A stretch of 40,227 nt of DNA from Lachnospiraceae bacterium (lineage in GTDB: Bacteria > Bacillota > Clostridia > Lachnospirales > Lachnospiraceae). The stretch covers positions 1 to 40,227 of the forward strand of contig JALESO010000048.1 of the NCBI GenBank assembly GCA_022781925.1. The letters are read 5' to 3'. Below the pieces are notes generated by a model. The model was not told the DNA's origin. It searched no databases and was given only the letters and a program-made list of their open reading frames with translations. Below, piece by piece: positions 14,222 to 21,553 of the stretch; the first letter of the stretch is position 1; the number at the start of each line of letters is the position of its first letter. Position numbers and translations under genes: made by a program.

Positions 14222-14224
14222 CGG

Positions 14225-15175
14225 ATGAGTAACTTTTTATTTAGTATCAATGTGACGATACCGATCTTCCTTGTCATGGTGCTTGGTTATTTCCTGCGCC
14301 GGATCGGTATGCTGAACGAAAACTTTGTCACGGTGGCAAATAAGTTTAACTTTAAGGTGACGTTACCGTTTTTGCTCTTCCGTGATCTGTCGACCGTCAA
14401 TATCCAGGAAGTATTTGATCTGAAGTATGTGCTGTTTTGTGCAATCGCTACTTCCATCTGCTTCTGGAGTGTGTATGGCCTGACAAAAGTTTTTATGAAA
14501 GACAAATCCATGGTAGGTGCGTTTACCCAGGCTTCTTTCCGCAGCAGTGCGGCGGTCATGGGACTGGCATTTATCCAGAATATTTATGGGCAGTCAACAA
14601 TGGGCTCGCTGATGATCATTGGCGCGGTTCCGTTGTACAACATATATTCCGTGCTTGTACTGACATTTGAAGGAGATTATCCGGAGAATGAACGGGATAC
14701 AGGCAGAATCAAACAGGCTGGTATCAACATCCTGAAGAACCCGATTATCATCGGCATAGTCCTCGGTCTGATCGTGGCATTATTACATAATCCACTGCCG
14801 GAACTGGTAAATTCGACCGTAAACAATGTGGCAAAGATGGCAACCCCACTTGCATTGATCGGACTTGGCGCGGGATTTGAAGGAAAAAAGGCACTGGCAA
14901 AGATCAAACCTACCCTCTGGGCTGCTTTTATCAAGCTGATCGCCCAGGCAGCAATTTTTATTCCGATTGCGGCTGCTCTTGGTTTCCAGGGCGAAAAAAT
15001 GGTCGCACTCGTAGTCATGCTGGCAGCACCGGCGACCCCGAGCTGTTATATCATGGCGAAAAATATGCATAACGATAGTGTACTGACGGCAAGTATCGTG
15101 GTGGCGACCACACTGCTGGCTTCCGTGACACTGACGGGATGGATTTTCCTGCTGCGCACGTTAGGGTGGATATAA
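14225..15175 (+). CDS. AEC family transporter (auxin efflux carrier fold)
   Basis: A 316-residue integral membrane protein with about ten hydrophobic segments arranged as two five-helix halves. It opens 'INVTIPIFLVMVLGYFLRR' and contains 'NKFNFKVTLPFLLFRDL' and, in the second half, 'ATPLALIGLGAGFEG' and 'LAAPATPSCYIMAKNM'. These are hallmarks of the AEC/bile-acid-fold permeases. Characterised bacterial relatives carry malate or other organic acids; the substrate here is unknown. The start lies 3 bp after the folA stop, so it is probably co-transcribed with thyA-folA, though no metabolic link is obvious. Confidence 0.85.
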   Translation: MSNFLFSINVTIPIFLVMVLGYFLRRIGMLNENFVTVANKFNFKVTLPFLLFRDLSTVNIQEVFDLKYVLFCAIATSICFWSVYGLTKVFMKDKSMVGAFTQASFRSSAAVMGLAFIQNIYGQSTMGSLMIIGAVPLYNIYSVLVLTFEGDYPENERDTGRIKQAGINILKNPIIIGIVLGLIVALLHNPLPELVNSTVNNVAKMATPLALIGLGAGFEGKKALAKIKPTLWAAFIKLIAQAAIFIPIAAALGFQGEKMVALVVMLAAPATPSCYIMAKNMHNDSVLTASIVVATTLLASVTLTGWIFLLRTLGWI

Positions 15176-15193
15176 CCTTCCAAGGTTCTATAA

Positions 15194-15270
15194 AAGTGAA
15201 GGGATCACTTCTGACCAAAATAATTTAATGAAAACAAGTTAGATTTACATAAAAGCAGATCGGAAGTGAT
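15194..15270 (+). promoter_or_regulatory. ilvB: Possible alternative-pairing leader upstream of ilvB
   Basis: ATCACTTCTGA (15204-15214) can pair with AAGTGA just upstream (15194-15199). It can also pair with TCGGAAGTGAT downstream (15260-15270) with one G-T pair. The two pairings exclude each other. No T-box signature or leader peptide was found. This is a weak candidate for attenuation. Confidence 0.3.
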
Positions 15271-15308
15271 ATAGGAATGAGAGTGGAAGGAAAAAAGGAG
15301 AGAGTTGA

Positions 15309-17042
15309 ATGGATATAACAGGAAAAAAATTATTTGTAAAAGCTCTTCTTGAAGAAGGCGTAGATACCGTATTTGCCTATCCGGGCGGAACGGTAACGGA
15401 TTTATTTGATGAATTATATCTGATGGGAAGTGGTAAGATCGATCTGGTTCTGCCACGTCATGAGCAGGCTCTGGTGCATGAGGCAGAAGGGTATGCCCGC
15501 GAGACCGGCAAGACCGGCGTATGTCTCGTAACCAGCGGCCCTGGTGCGACAAACACCGTGACCGCCATTGCGGATGCTTTTTATGACAGTATCCCGCTGG
15601 TTGTGTTCACTGGACAGGTACCACTGAATCTGATCGGTAACGATGCATTTCAGGAGGTGGATATCGTTGGCATGACCCGCGGTATCACCAAGTACAGTGT
15701 GACAGTCCGTGACCGTAAAGATCTTGGAAAAACCATCAAGATGGCATTCCACATTGCAAAAACAGGAAAGCCGGGACCGGTCCTCATTGATCTCCCGAAG
15801 GATATTCAGACAGCGACAGGCCCGTCTGAGTACCCGGATCATGTGGACATCCGCGGTTACAAGATCAACGAGGGCGTTCATCTGGGACAGCTGAAAAAAG
15901 CAACCAAATTACTGAAAGTGGCACAGCGCCCGCTGATCCTTGCCGGAGGCGGTGTCAATATCGCAGGTGCCAATGAATTGCTGGAGCAGGTGGTAAATAT
16001 CACACATGTTCCGGTTGTAACAACCGTTATGGGAAAAGGTGCGATCCCGTCGGATCATCCATATTATGTGGGAAGCAGCGGAATGCATGGACGTTATGCG
16101 GCAAATATCGCAGTCAGCAAGTGTGATGTACTCTTTTCTATCGGAACCCGTTTCAATGACCGTATCACCGGTGATCTGAACGAGTTTGCACCGAAGGCGA
16201 AGATTATTCATGTGGACATCGATGCGGCTGCGATTTCCCGAAACGTTGTGGTAGATGTGCCGATCGTTGCGGATGCCAAAGTTGCCCTTCAGCAGATGCT
16301 GGAGTGGGTAGAGCCGAAGGATACCGATGAATGGGTAAAACAGATCGCAGCCTGGGATCATGAGAATCCGCTGGAGATGCGCCGCGATAAAGGCATGACA
16401 CCGCAGATGATCATGGAAGGTTTAAATCAAGTTTACGACAAAGTTACATACGTTACTGACGTAGGCCAGCATCAGATGTGGGCGAGCCAGTATCTGGATG
16501 TAAATAAAGACAAGAGAATCATCACTTCCGGTGGACTCGGAACCATGGGATTTGGTTTCCCGGCAGCGCTTGGTGCGAAGATGGGACACCGGGACAGAGA
16601 TGTGGTATGCATCACCGGTGACGGTGGATTCCAGATGAACATGCAGGAGATGGCGACCGCCGTTGTTCAGCAGACGCCGATCACCGTATGTCTGCTCAAT
16701 AACTATTATCTGGGCATGGTACGTCAGATGCAGCAGCTGTTTTACGGAAAACGTTATTCCGCAACCTGTCTGCGCCGCCGCAAAGACTGTCCGGAGCATT
16801 GCAAAGGACCGAATGAGAGCTGTCCGCCATATGTACCGGATTTCATGAAATGGGCAGAGAGCTATGGTGCGCACGGCATCCGTGTTACAAAGGAAGAGGA
16901 CATCATTCCGGCACTGGAAGCTGCGAAGGAAAATACCGATGCACCGACAGTTATCGAATTTATGATCGCAACTGAGGAAATCGTACTTCCGATGGTTCCG
17001 GGCGGAAATCCGATGAACAACATGATTCTGAAAAGCAAATAA
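15309..17042 (+). CDS. ilvB: Acetolactate synthase large subunit
   Basis: A 577-residue TPP-dependent enzyme that makes acetolactate or acetohydroxybutyrate, the first common step of Val, Leu and Ile synthesis. The N-terminal TPP half shows 'YPGGTVTDLFDELY' and the catalytic Glu52 in 'LPRHEQALVHEAEGYAR'. The central domain and FAD region include 'GTRFNDRITGDL'. The C-terminal TPP/Mg site reads 'ITGDGGFQMNMQE' to 'LLNNYYLGMVRQ'. A Cys-rich insert (SATCLRRRKDCPEHCKGPNE) sits near residue 490 and is not in the classical enzyme. Presence of an ilvN partner shows it is the anabolic form. GGAG lies 8 nt before the ATG. Confidence 0.95.
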   Translation: MDITGKKLFVKALLEEGVDTVFAYPGGTVTDLFDELYLMGSGKIDLVLPRHEQALVHEAEGYARETGKTGVCLVTSGPGATNTVTAIADAFYDSIPLVVFTGQVPLNLIGNDAFQEVDIVGMTRGITKYSVTVRDRKDLGKTIKMAFHIAKTGKPGPVLIDLPKDIQTATGPSEYPDHVDIRGYKINEGVHLGQLKKATKLLKVAQRPLILAGGGVNIAGANELLEQVVNITHVPVVTTVMGKGAIPSDHPYYVGSSGMHGRYAANIAVSKCDVLFSIGTRFNDRITGDLNEFAPKAKIIHVDIDAAAISRNVVVDVPIVADAKVALQQMLEWVEPKDTDEWVKQIAAWDHENPLEMRRDKGMTPQMIMEGLNQVYDKVTYVTDVGQHQMWASQYLDVNKDKRIITSGGLGTMGFGFPAALGAKMGHRDRDVVCITGDGGFQMNMQEMATAVVQQTPITVCLLNNYYLGMVRQMQQLFYGKRYSATCLRRRKDCPEHCKGPNESCPPYVPDFMKWAESYGAHGIRVTKEEDIIPALEAAKENTDAPTVIEFMIATEEIVLPMVPGGNPMNNMILKSK

Positions 17043-17051
17043 AGGAGGAGA

Positions 17052-17555
17052 ATGGCAATGAAAGACAGATGGATTGCATTATATGTAGAAAACCAGGTTG
17101 GTGTTCTTGCAAAAATCTCCGGTTTATTTGCGGGAAAATCCTATAACCTGAAAAGTCTGACCGTAGGTACGACAGAGGAGGAGGATACTTCCAGAATTAC
17201 CATCAGCACGATGTGCGATGACATTACGTTTGAACAGATCAAAAAGCAGCTGAACCGTATGGTTGAGGTCATCAAAGTCATGGATCTGACGGATGTGCCG
17301 ATCCATATGAAAGAGATCATGTTTGCAAAAGTGAAAAAACTGAGCAACACCGACAAAGCGGAAGTATTCCGCATCGCAGAAGTATTTCATGTGGAGACAG
17401 CAGATATCGGAATGGACAGCGTACTTTTAGAGTGCAAACTGACTGAACGGAGAAATAACGAGCTCATCGCATTGTTAAAACAGCGGTTTCAGAGCGTGGA
17501 GATCGTGCGTGGTGGTGCGGTAGCCATCGAATCCATCAGCACTTCCTGCAGATAA
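17052..17555 (+). CDS. ilvN: Acetolactate synthase small (regulatory) subunit
   Basis: A 167-residue regulatory partner of IlvB. The N-terminal ACT domain (about 5-80) shows 'IALYVENQVGVLAKISGLFA' and 'YNLKSLTVGTTEEED', which in known enzymes binds valine for feedback inhibition. The C-terminal domain (about 85-160) shows 'EIMFAKVK' and 'VLLECKLT'. It follows ilvB by 9 bp. AGGAGG at 17043-17048 is 3 nt from ATG 17052 but 9 nt from an in-frame ATG at 17058, so the true start may be MKDRW. A weak AT-rich terminator follows. Confidence 0.95.
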   Translation: MAMKDRWIALYVENQVGVLAKISGLFAGKSYNLKSLTVGTTEEEDTSRITISTMCDDITFEQIKKQLNRMVEVIKVMDLTDVPIHMKEIMFAKVKKLSNTDKAEVFRIAEVFHVETADIGMDSVLLECKLTERRNNELIALLKQRFQSVEIVRGGAVAIESISTSCR

Positions 17556-17660
17556 GCAGTCAGGAAAAGCTGACGGGAAGAGAATGAAACTGTTGGAAGG
17601 TTCAGTTTGACAGCTGCAATCATTAGTGAAAAATACAATTCATGTGAAGAATGGGAGATC

Positions 17661-17695
17661 AGATGAATTATTGAATGAAACTTAATTCATCTTTT
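17661..17695 (+). terminator. Weak AT-rich terminator after ilvN
   Basis: AGATGAATTA pairs perfectly with TAATTCATCT (17683-17692), followed by TTTCCCC. The low G+C of the stem makes efficiency uncertain. The remaining 150 bp before ilvE show no clear gene. Confidence 0.45.
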
Positions 17696-17847
17696 CCCCG
17701 AAACACATGAAAAAAATACAGGCATTTTTTGAAAAAGAACTGGAAATGCTCTATGATTTGCTGTATAACAGTACATAGAGAGAAAAAACGTAAATGCAGG
17801 AACAAAAAGTGAAAACTGCAAAATAGATAAGAAAGAAGGATCTCACA

Positions 17848-18873
17848 GTGGAAAAGAAGAATATCGATTGGGAAAACCTGGACTTTGGATATCGTCAGAC
17901 AGACAAACGTTTCGTAGCAAATTATAAAGATGGCGCATGGGATGAGGGAACTCTGACCGAGGACGCTACCATCGTTTTAAATGAGTGTGCAGGTGTATTA
18001 CAGTATGCACAGACCGTTTTTGAGGGATTAAAAGCATATACAACCGTGGATGGAAAAGTAGTGATCTTCCGCCCGGACTTAAATGCATCCCGTTTGGCTG
18101 ATTCCGCAAGAAGACTGGAAATGCCAGTTTATCCGGAAGATAAATTTATCGAGGCAGTTGAGAAAACTGTAAAAGCAAACTTCGCATACGTTCCACCATA
18201 CGGCACAGGCGCAACACTTTATATCCGTCCGTACATGTTCGGAAGCAGCCCTGTCATCGGTGTAAAACCGGCACAGGAGTATCAGTTCCGTGTATTGACA
18301 ACACCGGTTGGACCGTACTTCAAAGGCGGCGTAAAACCGTTGACGATCCGCGTAACAGATTTTGATCGTGCAGCTCCTCATGGAACAGGTCATATCAAAG
18401 CCGGATTAAACTATGCAATGAGTTTACATGCCATCGTAACTGCGCATGAAGAAGGATACGCTGAGAACATGTATCTGGATGCCGCAACCCGTACAAAAGT
18501 AGAAGAGACCGGTGGCGCAAACTTCTTATTCGTTACAAAAGACAACAAGATCGTAACACCAAAGTCCGACAGTATCCTGCCGTCTATCACACGTCGTTCC
18601 CTGATGTATGTAGCTGAGCATTACCTTGGACTGGAAGTAGAGCAGAGAGAAGTATATCTGGATGAGGTTCCGAACTTCGTAGAGTGTGGTCTGTGCGGTA
18701 CTGCAGCAGTTATCTCTCCGGTTGGCAAGATCGTAGATCATGGCCGTGAGATCTGCTTCGCAAGCGGTATGGATGAGATGGGACCGGTTCTGTCCAAGAT
18801 GCGTGAGACATTAGTTGATATTCAGGAAGGCAAGATTGAAGCTCCGGAAGGATGGATCCACGTAATCGAGTAA
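17848..18873 (+). CDS. ilvE: Branched-chain amino acid aminotransferase
   Basis: A 341-residue class IV PLP aminotransferase that exchanges amino groups between glutamate and branched-chain 2-oxo acids, the last step for Val, Leu and Ile. Key features are 'FEGLKAYTTVDGKVVIFRP' (58-76), 'RPYMFGS', the PLP lysine Lys184 in 'GTGHIKAGLNYA', 'TKVEETGGANFLFV' and 'ECGLCGTAAVISPVG'. Length fits the type II (eukaryote-like) BCAT found in Firmicutes. The start is GTG, with AAGGA upstream. It lies 293 bp after ilvN and is functionally linked, but probably has its own promoter. Confidence 0.95.
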   Translation: MEKKNIDWENLDFGYRQTDKRFVANYKDGAWDEGTLTEDATIVLNECAGVLQYAQTVFEGLKAYTTVDGKVVIFRPDLNASRLADSARRLEMPVYPEDKFIEAVEKTVKANFAYVPPYGTGATLYIRPYMFGSSPVIGVKPAQEYQFRVLTTPVGPYFKGGVKPLTIRVTDFDRAAPHGTGHIKAGLNYAMSLHAIVTAHEEGYAENMYLDAATRTKVEETGGANFLFVTKDNKIVTPKSDSILPSITRRSLMYVAEHYLGLEVEQREVYLDEVPNFVECGLCGTAAVISPVGKIVDHGREICFASGMDEMGPVLSKMRETLVDIQEGKIEAPEGWIHVIE

Positions 18874-18936
18874 TCAAAAGAAGATTCTGGTCTGAGAGTT
18901 TGTCAGATATCTCACTGTGAATAAATGATGTAAATA

Positions 18937-18981
18937 AAAAGAGATTTTCCTGTGGTTGTAAGCCACAGGGAAATCTCTTTT
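18937..18981 (+). terminator. Intrinsic terminator of ilvE
   Basis: AAAAGAGATTTTCCTGTGG pairs with CCACAGGGAAATCTCTTTT across a small loop. The flanking A and T runs let it work in both directions. Confidence 0.85.
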
Positions 18982-19031
18982 ATATTTAATAAATAATGAT
19001 AAATGTGATATCAGCAGATCGTGTGATTTTA

Positions 19032-20327
19032 TTACTGATATCCGTCTTTTGCATCGGAATTTTTCGCTTCAGCAGAAGTTTCCGGAAGCCGTACATAGAT
19101 CTTTTCAATCCGGTGTTTGTTTTTCGTGCGCACCTGAAGGAAAATACCGTCCGGTGTGGTGATGGATTCCCGGATCTTCGGCAGATGGTCTAACAAACCA
19201 ATCATGTAGCCGCCAATGGAATCATAGTCATCAGATTCCAGATGCAGGTTCAGTTCATCGCTGAAGTCCTCCAGATTCATGGAACCTTCCACCAGATATT
19301 CATGATCCGAGATCTTCTGGATCGGATCTTCTTCATCGTAGTCATATTCGTCACGGATCTCGCCGACGATTTCTTCAATCAGATCTTCCAGTGTCAGCAG
19401 ACCGGCGGTTGTGCCGTATTCGTCCAGAACGATAGCGATATTGATGGAAGAATTACGCATCTCCACCAGCAGATCTGCGGTATGCTTGTGTTCGTATGTG
19501 AAATACGGTTCCCGCATCAGTTCCCGGACGGAAAAATGATTCCGGTCACAGAGCAGCAGATCTTTGATATTTAAGATACCGATGACATCGTCAGTGGTTT
19601 CTTCATATACCGGAAGCCTTGTGAAACGGTCTTCCCGGAAAATATCAAGGATTTCATCGTATGTGCTGTTCACCTGTGCGAAGGTCATATCGATACGGGG
19701 TACCATGACTTCTTTTGCCAGAGCATCGCCAAAATCGAATACGTTGTTGATCATTTCTTTTTCTTCTGATTCGATGACACCGGATTCATGGCTGACATCC
19801 ACAATGGTACGCAGCTCGCTCTCTGTCATGGCCTGCCTGCCCTCGGATGCCTTGACACCCATGAGACGGAGCACCAGCATGGCAAGATGGTTGATGATGA
19901 AGATGACCGGAGTCAGAACTTTCATCAGAATCCAGATGACGTTGCAGAACCGCAGGGAGATTTTCTCAGCCCGCAGGGTTGCCATGGTTTTCGGGGAAAT
20001 CTCACCGAAGATCAGGATCAGTACCGTCAGGATTCCCGTAGCGATTCCTGCACCGGCGTTGCCAAAGATGCGGATGGCAAGGGCAGTAGCCAGGGAGGAT
20101 GCGGTCAGGTTGACGACGTTGTTGCCGATTAGGATCGCACTGAGCATTTTTGCCGAGTCGTCAGTGATCTGAAGCACCCGGGCGGCACGCTTGTTTCCTT
20201 CCTCTGCAAGGGAACGCATGCGGATCCGGTTTACGGTAGTCAGCGCAGTTTCCGATGAAGAAAAGAAGGCTGACAGAGCCAGCAGAATGACCAGTATGAT
20301 TAATTGTATTGTGGAACTTATGTCCAA
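19032..20327 (-). CDS. CNNM/CorC-HlyC family membrane protein with CBS pair
   Basis: A 431-residue protein of the UPF0053/hemolysin C group. The CNNM transmembrane domain (about 1-190) opens 'IILVILLALSAFFSSSETAL' and contains 'ILIGNNVVNL' and 'LILIFGEISPKTMA'. A CBS pair (about 210-330) follows, with 'VMVPRIDM', 'RFTRLPVYEE' and 'DEYGTTAGLLTLEDLIEEI'. The CorC/HlyC transporter-associated domain (about 345-415) contains 'YDSIGGYMIGLL'. Relatives are implicated in Mg2+ efflux, with the CBS pair binding Mg-ATP. The start is TTG, with AGAGGTGA about 8 nt before it. 'Hemolysin' is a historical label only. Confidence 0.9.
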   Translation of the reverse strand: MDISSTIQLIILVILLALSAFFSSSETALTTVNRIRMRSLAEEGNKRAARVLQITDDSAKMLSAILIGNNVVNLTASSLATALAIRIFGNAGAGIATGILTVLILIFGEISPKTMATLRAEKISLRFCNVIWILMKVLTPVIFIINHLAMLVLRLMGVKASEGRQAMTESELRTIVDVSHESGVIESEEKEMINNVFDFGDALAKEVMVPRIDMTFAQVNSTYDEILDIFREDRFTRLPVYEETTDDVIGILNIKDLLLCDRNHFSVRELMREPYFTYEHKHTADLLVEMRNSSINIAIVLDEYGTTAGLLTLEDLIEEIVGEIRDEYDYDEEDPIQKISDHEYLVEGSMNLEDFSDELNLHLESDDYDSIGGYMIGLLDHLPKIRESITTPDGIFLQVRTKNKHRIEKIYVRLPETSAEAKNSDAKDGYQ

Positions 20328-20626
20328 AAATAATTCACCTCTCTAAATAAATATGTTGTCTGTAAGCACAGCATGTGGAAATATATCCGCAAAATATGCT
20401 GTTGGATTACAATTTTTATTCTATATATTACAGGAAACGCATGGGATTTTCAAGGGATTGTTGCGGAAAAAAGAGGTTCTATTTCGCAGATTGTCCGAAT
20501 ACATATGTATAACAGAGCAGAATTGTGACAGAAATACTGCATCGTCATGTGCGTCGGAAGAGATACAAATGCGTGGAATCAAAATGGCAGAAAGAGCCGG
20601 AAAACAGTAGTGGGAGGAAGAAGAAA
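20328..20626. other. Intergenic stretch, nothing clear
   Basis: About 300 bp lie between the divergent CorC-like and TIGR04086-like genes. They must hold both promoters, but I see no confident promoter pair, repeat or RNA. A 34-codon in-frame extension of the downstream gene lacks its own ribosome binding site and is rejected. Confidence 0.4.
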
Positions 20627-21001
20627 ATGGAACGAGCTGAGGGAAATAACAAAATTGTACTGAAAGTGCTGAGTACATTGCTGATCATGTACATATTGAC
20701 GGGAGCGGCGCTGTTTTTGCTGGCGTATCTTCTTTATAAAATGGAACTGACGGAAAATATTGTCACCATTGGAATCATGGTGATCTATGTGGTGGCAGGA
20801 CTGGTGGGCGGCATTATCATAGGAAAACGGATGAAGACCCGGCGGTTTCTGTGGGGCATCGTCATGGGAGCGGCATATTTTCTGGTGCTGCTGATTGGAT
20901 CGGCACTGCTGAACCGGGGACTGACCTCGGATGTACTGCATATCGGGCTGACGCTGGTGATGTGTATGGGAGCCGGAATGATCGGAGGAATGGTGAGTTA
21001 G
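20627..21001 (+). CDS. Small four-helix membrane protein, TIGR04086-like
   Basis: A 124-residue protein with four hydrophobic segments: about 11-37 (VLSTLLIMYILTGAALFLLA), 44-66 (IVTIGIMVIYVVAGLVGGII), 74-95 (LWGIVMGAAYFLVLLIGSA) and 103-122 (LHIGLTLVMCMGAGMIGGM). Size, topology and small-residue motifs fit the clostridial TIGR04086 membrane family, often seen near yajC/secDF and the SCIFF genes. That association is from memory. ATG 20627 is chosen for GGGAGGAAG at 20612-20620. Its function is unknown, and it lies upstream of scfA-scfB-secDF. Confidence 0.7.
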   Translation: MERAEGNNKIVLKVLSTLLIMYILTGAALFLLAYLLYKMELTENIVTIGIMVIYVVAGLVGGIIIGKRMKTRRFLWGIVMGAAYFLVLLIGSALLNRGLTSDVLHIGLTLVMCMGAGMIGGMVS

Positions 21002-21039
21002 AAAAAGAAATCCAGTTCACACGCGCCATTCGCAAAAAA

Positions 21040-21229
21040 GCTCGCTTAGCGAGCGCTACTTCTTGAACTTGTGTTCAAGAAGGCAAAATACAATTTTTGA
21101 TTTGAAAATATCAAGTATAAAACGGCGCTCCCTTCATCACTATGTATTTAGATAACTCCTCATGCAAGCATGATCGTTAACGACTGAGCTCTTTGAGCGA
21201 AGGATTCTTCTTGAACTTGTTTCAAGAAG
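21040..21229. repeat. Hairpin cluster with a duplicated stem-loop upstream of scfA
   Basis: Three structures are visible: GCTCGC-TTA-GCGAGC (21040-21054), and two copies of the stem CTTCTTGAA(C)/(G)TTCAAGAAG at 21059-21082 and 21207-21229. A CATGCAAGCATG dyad at 21161-21172 lies between them and recurs at 27537-27548. On the minus strand the first stem is followed by six Ts and would work as a terminator. The 335-bp gap has no coding frame of note. Confidence 0.55.
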
Positions 21230-21336
21230 ATGTCCAGTAAAGATGAGTGAACTGGGGATATAAAAAAAGGACTTTCTTTATAGCGGAAAATATGATATAC
21301 TTCTGACATATGTAAGAAGAAAGGAGATTTCGGAAG

Positions 21337-21477
21337 ATGAAACACGTAAAAACATTAAATACAAAAAGATTACAGAACACAGTAAAAAAAGGCGGATGCG
21401 GTGAGTGCCAGACATCATGCCAGTCTGCTTGCAAAACTTCCTGTACAGTAGGAAACCAGAGCTGCGAGCACAAATAA
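21337..21477 (+). CDS. scfA: SCIFF ranthipeptide precursor (six cysteines in forty-five)
   Basis: A 46-residue precursor. The leader (about 1-18) reads MKHVKTLNTKRLQNTVKK. The core has six cysteines at 21, 24, 28, 32, 36 and 43 in the CGECQTSCQSACKTSC pattern diagnostic of SCIFF peptides. Known SCIFF maturases join Cys sulfurs to side-chain carbons of other residues (thioethers), giving ranthipeptides. In-core Thr26, Thr34 and Thr37 are candidate acceptors, by analogy. AAAGGAG lies 10 nt before the ATG, and TATACT at 21296-21301 is a possible -10. The maturase follows 76 bp later, separated by a hairpin. The family is highly conserved in Clostridia. Confidence 0.97.
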   Translation: MKHVKTLNTKRLQNTVKKGGCGECQTSCQSACKTSCTVGNQSCEHK

Positions 21478-21509
21478 GAATAATAAAACAGAATTTATTA
21501 TTACAAAGG

Positions 21510-21532
21510 GCCGTATGCCTAAGGCATGCGGT
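21510..21532 (+). other. Hairpin between scfA and scfB
   Basis: GCCGTATGCC-TAA-GGCATGCGGT forms a 10-bp stem with two G-T pairs. CATTTGC follows rather than a T run. It probably protects the scfA message or partly limits read-through, giving more peptide than enzyme. Confidence 0.6.
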
Positions 21533-21553
21533 CATTTGCACGTTTAGAGGAAA

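Noticed and set aside
15176..15308. T-box or other riboswitch upstream of ilvB
   Set aside because: No AGGGTGGNACCGCG-type T-box motif or specifier arm is present in this 133-bp gap, only short stems.
17557..17572. GTCAG...GCTGAC stem after ilvN as a further copy of the double-hairpin repeat
   Set aside because: Only the first stem is loosely similar, and the second hairpin and flanks do not match.
17707..17778. 23-codon frame upstream of ilvE (MKKIQAFFEKELEMLYDLLY...) as a possible leader peptide
   Set aside because: It has no ribosome binding site, no run of Leu, Ile or Val codons, and no terminator/antiterminator pair before ilvE.
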